DNA of 64,000 bases from Chthonomonas sp. (GTDB lineage: Bacteria > Armatimonadota > Fimbriimonadia > Fimbriimonadales > Fimbriimonadaceae), in contig JAEURP010000018.1 in assembly GCA_016788585.1 (NCBI GenBank), forward strand, positions 98,011-162,010. Direction: 5' to 3'. Shown one piece after another: positions 7,995 to 17,022 of this stretch (positions are counted from its first letter, which is position 1; the number at the start of each line of letters is the position of its first letter). The position numbers were made by a program, and so were the translations under genes. The notes under the pieces were generated by a model that saw only the letters and a program-made list of their open reading frames with translations, had not been told where the DNA came from and searched no databases.

Positions 7995-9629
7995 ATGGTC
8001 TCTTTTCTAGAACAAATCAAAGCTTGGTGGCTCGGACTCGATCGGACGCAACGTCCGATTTGGATTCTTGGCGGAGGTCTCTTGACCGCCCTACTCGTCG
8101 TCGCCTTCATGCTCAGTAGCCGACCAAGTATGAGTCTGCTCTTCGGTGGCCTGAGCCCTGCCGACCAGGGAATGGTAGTTCAAGAACTTAACAAGATGGG
8201 GATCTCCGCCGAGTACGACACAAACGGCAATGTTCTGGTCCCCGGCAATAAGGTCTCCGAAGCGAGAGCAAAGCTCGCGGTAGCCAAAAAGCTCCCTCAG
8301 GGCGGCAATCTCGGCTACGGGGCTCTGGACAACATGAATTCCATGATGGTCTCGCCCGAAGTAGAAAAAGTGAAGATCAAAGCCGCTATGGAAGGCGATC
8401 TCGCGAATTCGATTCAGATGATGAGTGGGATTTCCGCGGCCAAGGTCACCTTAACTCTTCCTGACAATACGCCCTTTGCTGCCGAACAAAAGCCGGCCGG
8501 TGCCAGCATTGTTGTGACGCAAGACGGAGGCGTGTCTTTGAGTGCTGAGCAAGCGCAGGCGATTGTTCGCTTGGTGCAGTTTGGTGTTTCTGGGCTTGGA
8601 GCTGAGCGAATCGTGGTGATGAACGACCGTGGTCAGCGGCTCTACGATGGAGCCGAAGCCACAGGCATCAATGCAAGTGCCGACAAGAAAGTGCAGGCGG
8701 AAATTGCCGAGGCGCGACGTCGTGAGCAGGAATTGCAGGCCAAGCTCGATGCCGCTTTCGGCGTCGGCAACACAATCGTTTCGATTCCGATGATCAACTT
8801 GAACTTCGATAAGATTCATGAAAACAGCGTCATCAAGCAACCCACGCCAAAGCCGGTAAGCATTGATACGACCGAGGAAACCATGGCGGACGCTAATGGT
8901 TCTTCAGCGATGGGCGCTGCAGGCACAACTTCGAACTTACAGGCACCGGCCGAAGGATCGAGCACGGACAAGAAATCGTACTCCGGTACAACCAAGAGCG
9001 CGACTTATGACATGAACGTCACCGAAAAGAGCATTGAGCGAAGCGCCGGTGTTCTTGAAGGAATGACGCTGAGTGTCTTGGTAAACAGCGCCAACATCAC
9101 CGATACAGCCCCGGTCGAGGAGTACATCCAGAACTATCTTGGCCCCCTTTCACAGCAGACCGACAAGTTTAAGGCGAGCGTCACGAGCACGGCCTTCGAC
9201 AAGACGGCGACCGAAGGAATGAAGGCCGCCCAGTCCGGCGCCGCATCACGCAACATCACCCAGCAGTTGATGGCGATTCTACCAATCGCTGCACTGATCC
9301 TGGTTGGGTTCTTGATTACCAAAGCAATCAGCAAGGCCACACCACGCCCCGGACAAGCGACAGCAGTCGCTCTTCCGGGTGGCGGAACCCTCTCGCTACC
9401 ACCTGGGGCTCTGAACGGTGATCCCAATCAGCTCATTGCCCTCGAAGGTGCTGATATTGCCAATGCCTTGAATACCAGGGCCGTTCAGAACAGCGAACCT
9501 CCGGTTCCGATCGAAGATATTCCTGACAAGGTGAACGTTCCTCTCGAGCAAATTAAGAAGATGGCCAGCACTCGCCCCGAGACTGTAGCAAGCTTGCTTA
9601 AGACCTGGATGTTGGAGGAGACGCGATGA
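7995..9629 (+). CDS. fliF: Flagellar MS-ring protein FliF
   Basis: 544 residues. FliF builds the MS ring in the cytoplasmic membrane. There is a first membrane helix at about residues 24-42, then YscJ/ring-building motifs ('LLFGGLSPADQGMVVQELNK', 'MEGDLANSIQMMSGISAAKV'). A Ser/Thr/Gly-rich loop lies near residues 295-335. A second membrane helix is at about 424-442 ('LMAILPIAALILVGFLI'). The C-terminal tail ('EQIKKMASTRPETVASLLKT') is the FliG-binding region. It overlaps fliG by 4 nt (ATGA). Confidence 0.95.
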   Translation: MVSFLEQIKAWWLGLDRTQRPIWILGGGLLTALLVVAFMLSSRPSMSLLFGGLSPADQGMVVQELNKMGISAEYDTNGNVLVPGNKVSEARAKLAVAKKLPQGGNLGYGALDNMNSMMVSPEVEKVKIKAAMEGDLANSIQMMSGISAAKVTLTLPDNTPFAAEQKPAGASIVVTQDGGVSLSAEQAQAIVRLVQFGVSGLGAERIVVMNDRGQRLYDGAEATGINASADKKVQAEIAEARRREQELQAKLDAAFGVGNTIVSIPMINLNFDKIHENSVIKQPTPKPVSIDTTEETMADANGSSAMGAAGTTSNLQAPAEGSSTDKKSYSGTTKSATYDMNVTEKSIERSAGVLEGMTLSVLVNSANITDTAPVEEYIQNYLGPLSQQTDKFKASVTSTAFDKTATEGMKAAQSGAASRNITQQLMAILPIAALILVGFLITKAISKATPRPGQATAVALPGGGTLSLPPGALNGDPNQLIALEGADIANALNTRAVQNSEPPVPIEDIPDKVNVPLEQIKKMASTRPETVASLLKTWMLEETR

Positions 9630-10636
9630 GGAAGACCACAGTTGAAGTTGGGCCTCGCCAGAAAGCTGCCATCCTTCTGACTTTGCTTGGTGCCGAACCT
9701 GCTGCCAATGTGATCTCTCAGCTTAACGAGGAAGAAATCGAGTTTCTCGCGCTGGAGGTTGCCCGATTGGACAAAGTGCCCGTCGATGTTCGCGAGCAGG
9801 TCATCAATGAGTTTCATGGAATGGCGACCGCCCAAGCGTTTATTTCTGAAGGCGGTGTCGATCAGGCGAGAAAGATGCTCGAAGGTGCACTGGGTCAAGA
9901 GCGCGCCGACGTGGTCGTTCGAAAGATCACTAATGCGATGCAAGTGGTGCCGTTCGACTTTCTGAAGCGAGCCGACCCGACCCAGGTCTTGAGCTTCATC
10001 CAAGATGAGCATCCCCAGACGATCGCCCTGATCCTCTCTTATATGCCGATGAATCAGTCGGCTTCGATTCTTACCAAGCTCACTCCAGAGCTCCGCGCCG
10101 ATGTTGCGGAACGAATTGCGATGATGGAGCAGACGCCACCAGAGGTGATTCGCAGGGTCGAGCAAGTTCTGGAGCGAAAGGTCGCGAGCCTTATCAACAC
10201 CGACATGACCAAAGCCGGCGGTCCAAAGATGCTCGTGGACTTGCTCAACCGAGTGGATCGTTCCACCGAACGAATCATTATCGAAAACCTTAGCGAAACC
10301 AACCCTGAACTGGCCGACCAGATCAAGAACATGATGTTCGTGTTTGAAGACATTGTCACGCTCGATGATCGTGCCATCCAGTCTGTGTTGAAGGAGATCG
10401 ACGTACGAGACCTTGCAACCGCATTGAAGGGTACGCCAGAGGAGGTCCAAGAAAAGATCTACAAGAACATGTCTGAGAGAGCCGTGAACATGCTGAAGGA
10501 AGACATGGAGTTCATGGGACCAGTCAAGTTGCGCGTGGTCGAAGAGGCTCAGCAGAAGTTCGTAGCAGTGATCCGAAGGCTAGAAGAAGCGGGCGAGATT
10601 CAGATCGGACGTGGTGAGGAGGATGTGCTTGTCTGA
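9626..10636 (+). CDS. fliG: Flagellar motor switch protein FliG
   Basis: 336 residues, the full family length. FliG is the rotor protein that receives torque from the stator. The N-terminal domain binds FliF. The middle carries 'FIQDEHPQTIALILSYM' (the EHPQ patch that binds FliM). The C-terminal domain has the charged torque helix ('DDRAIQSVLKEIDVRDLATA') and 'RAVNMLKEDMEFMGPVKLRV'. It overlaps fliF by 4 nt and fliH by 8 nt. Confidence 0.95.
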   Translation: MRKTTVEVGPRQKAAILLTLLGAEPAANVISQLNEEEIEFLALEVARLDKVPVDVREQVINEFHGMATAQAFISEGGVDQARKMLEGALGQERADVVVRKITNAMQVVPFDFLKRADPTQVLSFIQDEHPQTIALILSYMPMNQSASILTKLTPELRADVAERIAMMEQTPPEVIRRVEQVLERKVASLINTDMTKAGGPKMLVDLLNRVDRSTERIIIENLSETNPELADQIKNMMFVFEDIVTLDDRAIQSVLKEIDVRDLATALKGTPEEVQEKIYKNMSERAVNMLKEDMEFMGPVKLRVVEEAQQKFVAVIRRLEEAGEIQIGRGEEDVLV

Positions 10637-11279
10637 TCCTGCGGTTCGAAACACCGGGATTTTTGAAACGGTTACAGAAGACAAGCTTCGAGCGGCTCGA
10701 TCGCGTTCGACGACTCGTTCGCGAGCTCTCGACGCCGCGCGAGAAGAGGCCAAGCAATCGGCCTATGCCGAGGCATTCGAGCTGGGGCAAGTTGCTGGGT
10801 ACGCGGAAGGGTTTGAAACCGGCCGCCAAGAGGCTGTGGCTCGGTTCACGGCGGAGTTGGAAGTTGAACTTGAACAAATCACCAAGGAGATCCAGGCAAC
10901 ATTCGACCAACTCACATCTGCCGTTGAGAGCTTTTATCTGGATGCGGAGAAGCAACTTGCCGCGGTGGCCAAGGATGTCGTCGCGCGTGTCCTCGATGCC
11001 GAGCTCAACATTACGGAGGACGCGATCATCGGAATCGTTCGCGCAGCGATTAGTGAAGTGGCGCAAAGTAGGGAGGTGGTCGTTCGCCTAAACACGGCCC
11101 ACAAGCCGTTGCTGGAGGCAAACAGGGAATCGCTACTCCGCGCGTTTTCAAGCATCAAGTCATTGGAGTTCATCTCTGATCCTGACATCACTCACGGCTG
11201 CATTGTCGAAGGCAGCCACGGTTCGGTTGATGCAACGCTGAACGCCACTCTGCGACTTATCGAAGGGGAGGCGGCATGA
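10629..11279 (+). CDS. fliH: Flagellar assembly protein FliH
   Basis: 216 residues with the start chosen here. FliH binds and regulates the export ATPase FliI. I chose TTG at 10629 because an ideal AGGAGG (10617-10622) sits 6 nt before it; the upstream GTG at 10611 and ATG at 10623 lack spacing from that site. The N-terminal third is charged and helical, with Gly-spaced helices ('AYAEAFELGQVAGYAEGFET'), a FliH hallmark. The C-terminal half is the globular V-ATPase-E-like domain. It overlaps fliG by 8 nt and fliI by 4 nt. Confidence 0.85.
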   Translation: MSDPAVRNTGIFETVTEDKLRAARSRSTTRSRALDAAREEAKQSAYAEAFELGQVAGYAEGFETGRQEAVARFTAELEVELEQITKEIQATFDQLTSAVESFYLDAEKQLAAVAKDVVARVLDAELNITEDAIIGIVRAAISEVAQSREVVVRLNTAHKPLLEANRESLLRAFSSIKSLEFISDPDITHGCIVEGSHGSVDATLNATLRLIEGEAA

Positions 11280-12604
11280 GCGCGATTATTCCGAGGCGAA
11301 AGCCGAACCTCATTCGCGAATTTCGCCGACTCAAGTCCACGCCTTTAAGGGAGTCGTCGGGAGTGGTTGTGCAAGTCGTTGGGTTGGTGGTGGAAGCCAA
11401 TGGACCGAGTTGCCGAGTCGGTGATCTTTGCTGGATCGAGACCGGTGTTTCGGAACGAATCCCCGCCGAGGCTGTTGGCTTTCGGGATCACCGAACGCTC
11501 CTCATGCCCCTTGGCAAAATGGAGGGTGTCCGGGCCGGTTGCATTGTACGTTCGACGGGTCGCCAAATTAGTGTTCCATCCGGTGAAGGACTTCTTGGAC
11601 GCGTGGTCAATGGCATCGCCGAGCCAATGGATTCGGGGCCAGCTATTTGCGCCGAGACCTTCTACCCATTAGAGGGCGACGCGCCCAACGCGATGGAACG
11701 AACGATGATTCATCGCCCATTTGGCACGGGAGTGAAGGCGATAGATGGCGTGCTAACGATGGGAGTTGGGCAGCGAATGGGGATCTTTGCCGGTTCGGGC
11801 GTCGGTAAGAGCACTCTTTTGGGCATGATCGCTCGCCACAGCACGGCGGACGTCAATGTGATTTGCCTGGTTGGTGAGCGAGGCAGGGAAGTGCGCGAAT
11901 TCATGGAGCACGACCTTAGCGATGCTTTGGAAAAGAGCGTTGTCGTTTGCGCGACCAGCGACGAACCAGCCTTGATGCGGGTGAAGGCGGCATTCGCCGC
12001 AACGGCCATCGCCGAGTCTTTCCGAGATCAGGGGCTGGACGTGATGCTCATGATGGACTCGGTAACGCGTTTTGCGATGGCGCAAAGGGAAGTGGGACTC
12101 GCCATCGGCGAGCCACCAAGCGCGAAGGGCTATACGCCAAGCGTGTTCGCGATGTTGCCGCGACTGATGGAACGAACCGGATGCGGAAAGAAAGGCTCGA
12201 TTACCGCCATCTACACGGTGCTCGTCGATGGTGACGACAATAACGAGCCGATTGCCGATGCGGCGAGATCCATTCTCGATGGTCACATTGTGCTCAGCCG
12301 CAAGCTAACCAGTCGGGGGCACTATCCACCCATCGACGTGATTCAATCCTTGAGCCGTGTCATGCCAATGGTCGTGCAGTCTGAGCAAGTCGTGGCGGCG
12401 AATCGCATGAGGGAACTGCTCGCGGCCTACGCCGAAGTGGAAGACCTTGTTGCCCTGGGTGCCTATAAAGAAGGGAGCAAGCCAGTCAGCGACGAAGCCA
12501 TTTCCAAGTGGACCGCGATCAATGACTTCTTACGGCAGGACAAGTCGGCTGGTGTCGATTTCATTTCAAGTGTGCAAAACCTAAAGGAGATCGCGCATGG
12601 CTAA
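11276..12604 (+). CDS. fliI: Flagellum-specific ATP synthase / export ATPase FliI
   Basis: 442 residues. FliI is the hexameric ATPase of the flagellar type III export gate. Walker A is 'GIFAGSGVGKSTLLGMI'. Other family motifs are 'NVICLVGERGREVREFMEHD', 'MLMMDSVTRFAMAQREVGLA', 'GEPPSAKGYTPSVFAMLPRL' and 'DGHIVLSRKLTSRGHYPPID'. These separate FliI from the F1 ATPase. It overlaps fliH (ATGA) and fliJ (8 nt). Confidence 0.95.
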   Translation: MSAIIPRRKPNLIREFRRLKSTPLRESSGVVVQVVGLVVEANGPSCRVGDLCWIETGVSERIPAEAVGFRDHRTLLMPLGKMEGVRAGCIVRSTGRQISVPSGEGLLGRVVNGIAEPMDSGPAICAETFYPLEGDAPNAMERTMIHRPFGTGVKAIDGVLTMGVGQRMGIFAGSGVGKSTLLGMIARHSTADVNVICLVGERGREVREFMEHDLSDALEKSVVVCATSDEPALMRVKAAFAATAIAESFRDQGLDVMLMMDSVTRFAMAQREVGLAIGEPPSAKGYTPSVFAMLPRLMERTGCGKKGSITAIYTVLVDGDDNNEPIADAARSILDGHIVLSRKLTSRGHYPPIDVIQSLSRVMPMVVQSEQVVAANRMRELLAAYAEVEDLVALGAYKEGSKPVSDEAISKWTAINDFLRQDKSAGVDFISSVQNLKEIAHG

Positions 12605-13019
12605 GTTTAAGTTTCGTCTAGAAACCCTGCGGATGGTCCGAGCTCAGGAGGCTGAAGATGCCAAGGTTGCCCTCTTGCAGGCTCAGCGGGAGCGGATCGA
12701 AATGGAGGGCCAAATTTCTGAGCTAACCGCTCGGCGCAGAGAGTCGATGAAAGAGTCTAAAGCGAAGAATTTTGGGGATCGCGTGACGCTGCAGCACTGG
12801 ATGGACGCTCTCGATCTTCAGCAGCACCAAGCCGAAGCAGCCCTGTGCATCTTGCTCAATGAAGAAGAGGCCTGTCGCGAGATTTGGCATAAGCGCCAGC
12901 AAGCTTCAGATGCCCTTGAGAAGCTCCGAGAGCGCCACAAGCAGGAATTCGATCTTGAAGTGATCCGCCGAGAGCAGGCTGATCTCGACGAATGGGCAGT
13001 GATGAGGAGAAAAGCATGA
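12597..13019 (+). CDS. fliJ: Flagellar export chaperone FliJ
   Basis: 140 residues. FliJ is a small coiled-coil protein that sits in the FliI ring. The sequence is almost entirely charged heptad-like helix rich in Glu, Arg, Gln and Leu, starting 'MAKFKFRLETLRMVRAQEAE', the typical FliJ N-terminus. The order fliI-fliJ supports the call; sequence alone is weak in this family. ATGA overlap with the next gene. Confidence 0.85.
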   Translation: MAKFKFRLETLRMVRAQEAEDAKVALLQAQRERIEMEGQISELTARRRESMKESKAKNFGDRVTLQHWMDALDLQQHQAEAALCILLNEEEACREIWHKRQQASDALEKLRERHKQEFDLEVIRREQADLDEWAVMRRKA

Positions 13020-13621
13020 AGCACGAGTTAAGAGGCCCCGATGGATGTGCTCAAAGAATGGCGGAGATTCAGGCTCGAATGGCCCAGATTTCTGGGGCAA
13101 GGACGTACCCTCGTAAGATCTTTGAGCCACCAAAGAGCGACTTTGGCGCGGTCATGGAGGGCAAGATCGGCGATCAAGAGGGCGGCCTTCTTCCGATGGC
13201 GCCGGGAATGTTCGCTCCTGAACCCGGCGGGGAGATTCGGTCATTGATTGTTGAAGCAGCTAATGCCGAGGGTGTAGAACCCGCATTACTGGAAGCTTTG
13301 GTCAGCGTGGAAAGCAACTTTAATCCAGGAGCTGTTTCCAAGAGCGGCGCGCAAGGACTGACGCAGTTAATGCCCGGCACGGCTCGAGCTTTGGGCGTTC
13401 AAGATCCGTTCGATCCTGTTCAAAACTTGCGAGGTGGAGCCAAGTACCTTCGCCAAATGCTGGGCAAGTATGGCGACTTGAGTAAGGCGCTAGCCGCCTA
13501 TAACGCAGGGCCTGGATCTGTCGATCGCTACCAGGGAATTCCGCCGTTTCGTGAGACACAGAATTACGTTCGCCGAGTCCAAGAGAGGTACGGACTCATT
13601 GCTAGAGGAGGAATCCAATGA
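13016..13621 (+). CDS. Lytic transglycosylase (SLT domain), flagellar operon
   Basis: 201 residues from ATG at 13016, which has GAGGAG upstream and overlaps the fliJ stop. The SLT/goose-lysozyme-like domain fills the C-terminal half. The catalytic Glu lies in 'EALVSVESNFNP', followed by 'SKSGAQGLTQLMPGTARALG', 'LRGGAKYLRQMLGKYG' and 'KALAAYNAGPGSVDRY'. No obvious signal peptide is seen, so it may leave by the flagellar export route or from within the rod channel. The likely role is to open peptidoglycan for the rod, as FlgJ-type enzymes do. ATGA overlap with the next gene. Confidence 0.87.
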   Translation: MKHELRGPDGCAQRMAEIQARMAQISGARTYPRKIFEPPKSDFGAVMEGKIGDQEGGLLPMAPGMFAPEPGGEIRSLIVEAANAEGVEPALLEALVSVESNFNPGAVSKSGAQGLTQLMPGTARALGVQDPFDPVQNLRGGAKYLRQMLGKYGDLSKALAAYNAGPGSVDRYQGIPPFRETQNYVRRVQERYGLIARGGIQ

Positions 13622-14058
13622 AGCCAATCATTGCTATCGTAGGCGCCGTCATTCTCGCTGGAGGATTTGTCGGAGCCGCTAAAACCGGAGTGATCAAGGT
13701 CCCCGGACTCACTCCGGCTCCAAAGGCCGTAGCAAAGAAGCCAGCTGAGACCAAACCCGTTGCCAAGAAGACACGCAAATCCGTTTCGGAACCTGTCGAA
13801 ACCCCCGAACCTAAGCCCGAATTCACTGTAGACGCCGACAAGGGTGCCGCAGCGGTAGCGGAGGTTTGGAACGGGGTCGACACCGGGCGATTGGCACTAA
13901 TTGTCTCTGATTGGAACGATACGGAACTCGCCCGAGTTATGTTCAACATGGATTCGGGTAAGGCATCTCAATTGTTGGCCGCATTACCTTCCGACCGGGC
14001 TTCACGAGTAAGCCTGCAACTACAAGACATGGCATCACAAGTGCCGGTTGAGAACTAG
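13618..14058 (+). CDS. MotE-like (MgtE-N-domain) membrane-anchored protein
   Basis: 146 residues. The N-terminus is a signal-anchor helix ('PIIAIVGAVILAGGFVGAAK'), then a Lys/Pro/Glu-rich linker. The C-terminal domain ('AEVWNGVDTGRLALIVSDWN', 'ARVMFNMDSGKASQLLAALP') resembles the MgtE intracellular-N fold seen in MotE-type flagellar proteins and in FliG. MotE helps MotC and stators in some bacteria; that role here is inferred from domain and position as last gene of the flagellar run. Its TAG overlaps the stop of the convergent gene. Confidence 0.6.
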   Translation: MKPIIAIVGAVILAGGFVGAAKTGVIKVPGLTPAPKAVAKKPAETKPVAKKTRKSVSEPVETPEPKPEFTVDADKGAAAVAEVWNGVDTGRLALIVSDWNDTELARVMFNMDSGKASQLLAALPSDRASRVSLQLQDMASQVPVEN

Positions 14059-14423
14059 CGCTTTGAGCTCTTGTCTTGTGCCTTGCGTCCGGCGAGGAAT
14101 CCGCGAAGCGCCCCAAGGACAATAAACGCCAACGAAACCCATTCCGCTCGCTGCGTAATTGCACTGGTGAAGGCGTTGATGTTTCCGGCTGCCCCCGTTG
14201 CCTGCTCTCCGACTCTTTCCGTGAGGCTATTAGCCTTGGTAACAAGTCCATCCACTTTCGTTGTGATGCCGTCCACTTTCGTGATCAGTGCATTAACGCG
14301 ATCGAGAATCCCTTTTTGCTTCTGGATCAAGATGATTGCAAGGATGATGAGCGCGATGAAAAAGACAGTGCCGAGGCCAAAAAATAGTCCCGAAACTAGA
14401 TACCACCACTCCGGCGCGTTCAT
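14055..14423 (-). CDS. Small membrane protein with coiled coil, DUF948-like
   Basis: 122 residues. A strong N-terminal membrane helix ('LFFGLGTVFFIALIILAIIL') is followed by a heptad-like segment ('DRVNALITKVDGITTKVDGL', with repeated VDG/VTK units), then a weaker hydrophobic stretch ('WVSLAFIVLGALRGFLAG') and a basic tail. This layout is that of DUF948-type envelope proteins; function unknown. It overlaps the upstream large gene by 4 nt (ATGA). It also shares CTAG at 14055-14058 with the convergent MotE-like gene, so one palindrome is the stop of both. Confidence 0.6.
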   Translation of the reverse strand: MNAPEWWYLVSGLFFGLGTVFFIALIILAIILIQKQKGILDRVNALITKVDGITTKVDGLVTKANSLTERVGEQATGAAGNINAFTSAITQRAEWVSLAFIVLGALRGFLAGRKAQDKSSKR

Positions 14424-17005
14424 CCTGTCACCTTACCCGTCACGGTGATTGTCTGATTGGCGGGGAGTGCGAGCGCGGCTTCGATCACGCCATCTTTCGC
14501 CTCGCAGTGCTTGCCCGCGATGGCCACCTGGGTGCCCCACATTCCTCGAACGCGTAACCGCGCCGTAATGGACTTGTCACTGGGATTCTCGACCTTTAGG
14601 TTAAAGTACCGCTTTCGGTGATCGAGTTCGACCTCGATAACTCGACCAAAGGAAAGCTCAAACGAGGCGCCGACTTGGCGTAGGACCACTCGCCGTCCAA
14701 CACCCTCCCATGGGCGCACCCGATACAGACCGTCTTGGCTTTCAAAATGGCATCCAAAGGTGTAAGTCCCCAGTTCTCCTGAAGGAAGTACATAGGCTCC
14801 GACGCCCCGTAGGTAGTGGTAGTAGCCGAGGCCGGATGCGCCAGTATAGGCGTTGTAGCCGAAGTGTTTACTGCTCAAGTCGGGGCAGTACGTCATGCTG
14901 GCCGCTCCATCGTTGCGAACCAGAGCCCATGGCCCAAGCATGCCCCCGAAGGCGAGGCGCATGTATACGTCCGGCAGGGCTAGGTAATCCCGGTCGAGCG
15001 CCTCAAAGAACATGAGGGCGTTGGGAATGGTGGTGTGCGCTAGGCAGGCCTCGCCGCGATCTTGAAGCGAATTGAGTGGAGTCGAGTCGGCTCCGTCCCA
15101 GCTTCGCTTGTCACTTCCATACCACCACCAACTCGGGGCGAGGCTCCGCGCGGCAAAGGCGCACCGCATCGTTCGCTCTAAGTGCTCATCATCATTCAGC
15201 TCAAGCGCCGCAGAAAAGACCTCTTCGAATCCGCCTGTGTCGAGCACGGATTCTCCGGCATACGGATATTGTAATTTGACAAGTTCTTCGGCCTTTGCCG
15301 AAATAAAAGGTTCGAGTTCATCAGCGAGATCGTGTAGCCCTTCTCGCCTAAGATCGTCGACGATGTCATAAATCCTGGCATAGCCGAGAATCCCGACGGT
15401 TCTGACGTAGTGCCGCCAACCAAATGTGAACATTGCCTTGGCGGTTGCGGCAGCCCTTCGCAAGTAAATGTCGGGTTTCGATGCCGTCTCGCCATAGCTA
15501 TGTGCGATGCGGTACATCGCGTGGTAAAGGTTGAATACGCTGGGATAGGTTAGGGGTCGACCGGCATATGATCCGACGGCCCAACCTTCGCTGAGGACGC
15601 TACCGACGCTCATGTCGGAGGGGTTTTGTAAATCATCAAGCAAGAAATCTTGAACAAATGAGTCAAGCGCTTTAATTTCATTTCGCTCAGGAAATATACA
15701 GTTCTTCTCCGCTAAATATAACGAATCAGCCAATGCGCATTCGATCCCGCTCGAGCCTGCATATTCATCCCCATTGGTGACCTTTTCTCCGGTAACGCAA
15801 TTAGTGAGAAGGAAAGCATGATGCAGTGGTGACTCTGGGTCGACCAATCGTTGGTGCTCGACAATGTACTTCGCGCGACGCTTGATCAGAGTGTCGATTG
15901 GGTCGGTGAACATGAGGTGCACGTGACTGAGCCTTCCAGCCTTGTCCTCAAAGCTGACCCGCATTCGACCAGGTTCCTTGGGCCGAATGAAACAGAAGCC
16001 CCCAGTCTCGTCAGAGTCCGTTTGAATTTCTGCTTGGTGGTCGACAAACCACTTCGTCGGAACCGTCCCCGTGACTTCGATGGCGATGCCAACATCAACT
16101 GGCGCCACGGCGCCGGGAAGAAGTCGGATGGCAGGGCGTTCGCAGGCGGCAAGAATCCCCAAAACACCATCGCTTCGATCTCGGTCAGCTGGGACAAACC
16201 GCAGTTCAAACTTGCGAGAGTCACCTGGTTCAAGAATGAGGGACGTGTGTTCATTCCACCAGCCACGCCAACCTTCGCGTTCAATCGTTGCACGACTGTA
16301 GGCGTAAACAACAGGAATTCCCTCCCACTGGTGCGGGGTTGAGAGGCTTGCTGGAACTGAGCTAAAGAACTCCCAGCCGCGGCTATCACCCGGGAAGATC
16401 AGGAGCCCAGGTGGCTCGCTGGTCATTCGCTGGGCAAAGACATAACTTGCCGCACCACCAATGTGCTTATGTACATACAGTCTTGAATTCCAAAGCTTCT
16501 TTAGTTGCTCGTCACTCCACCCGAAGCCATCATAAAAGGTGTTGAGGGCCAGCGGGAACCCCAATTCACCAACTTCGACGGTCTGCTTGCCTTTGTTCCG
16601 AATCTCGATCTCCCAGACAATGGTGGGGAATGGACCGGCAAGTTCAAAGAAGCGACCGGTTGCCTGAATCTCCGGAATCAGCGGAAGGTCATATTCGAAT
16701 GTGATTTCCGATCGCTCTTCGAAAGGATCGAATTCCTCTTCGGGTTCATTACTTCTGACCGAGACATTTCGTGCAAAAACCCAGGGCTCTTCCGGACTCG
16801 TCCGGGCACCGATGAGAATGGTGCCTGGGTACAAGTCTTCAGCGTTTTCTTCGCCAAACGGAAGCGGGGGCAGAATAAACTGAAACTCCTCACCCTCCTC
16901 GGGAAGGGAAGGATCAGAAGCCCAAAGTTGAACAATTCTGCCGCCCGGGCCGAATTCCATGGAGATCAAAGCGCCGGTCAGGTCTGCTCGCAGATAGTTG
17001 TCCAT
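14420..17005 (-). CDS. Large glycosidase-like protein (DUF5695-like)
   Basis: 861 residues, no signal peptide. The N-terminal about 280 residues look like a beta-sandwich ('TIVWEIEIRNKGKQTVEVGE'). A short beta domain follows to about residue 370. The C-terminal half is helical with many aromatics ('WWWYGSDKRSWDGADSTPLN', 'SSKHFGYNAYTGASGLGYYH'), which suits an (alpha/alpha)6 toroid as in six-hairpin glycosidases. I recall DUF5695 as the closest family, without being able to search. Substrate unknown. It follows upp by 17 nt and precedes the small membrane gene with a 4-nt overlap. Confidence 0.55.
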   Translation of the reverse strand: MDNYLRADLTGALISMEFGPGGRIVQLWASDPSLPEEGEEFQFILPPLPFGEENAEDLYPGTILIGARTSPEEPWVFARNVSVRSNEPEEEFDPFEERSEITFEYDLPLIPEIQATGRFFELAGPFPTIVWEIEIRNKGKQTVEVGELGFPLALNTFYDGFGWSDEQLKKLWNSRLYVHKHIGGAASYVFAQRMTSEPPGLLIFPGDSRGWEFFSSVPASLSTPHQWEGIPVVYAYSRATIEREGWRGWWNEHTSLILEPGDSRKFELRFVPADRDRSDGVLGILAACERPAIRLLPGAVAPVDVGIAIEVTGTVPTKWFVDHQAEIQTDSDETGGFCFIRPKEPGRMRVSFEDKAGRLSHVHLMFTDPIDTLIKRRAKYIVEHQRLVDPESPLHHAFLLTNCVTGEKVTNGDEYAGSSGIECALADSLYLAEKNCIFPERNEIKALDSFVQDFLLDDLQNPSDMSVGSVLSEGWAVGSYAGRPLTYPSVFNLYHAMYRIAHSYGETASKPDIYLRRAAATAKAMFTFGWRHYVRTVGILGYARIYDIVDDLRREGLHDLADELEPFISAKAEELVKLQYPYAGESVLDTGGFEEVFSAALELNDDEHLERTMRCAFAARSLAPSWWWYGSDKRSWDGADSTPLNSLQDRGEACLAHTTIPNALMFFEALDRDYLALPDVYMRLAFGGMLGPWALVRNDGAASMTYCPDLSSKHFGYNAYTGASGLGYYHYLRGVGAYVLPSGELGTYTFGCHFESQDGLYRVRPWEGVGRRVVLRQVGASFELSFGRVIEVELDHRKRYFNLKVENPSDKSITARLRVRGMWGTQVAIAGKHCEAKDGVIEAALALPANQTITVTGKVTG

Positions 17006-17022
17006 AAGGCAAGCCGAGTCTA

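Noticed and set aside
9485..10450. 321-residue minus-strand open frame
   Set aside because: It lies fully antisense to fliG, which is unambiguous; the translation shows no domain and has the His/Arg/Leu bias of a shadow frame.
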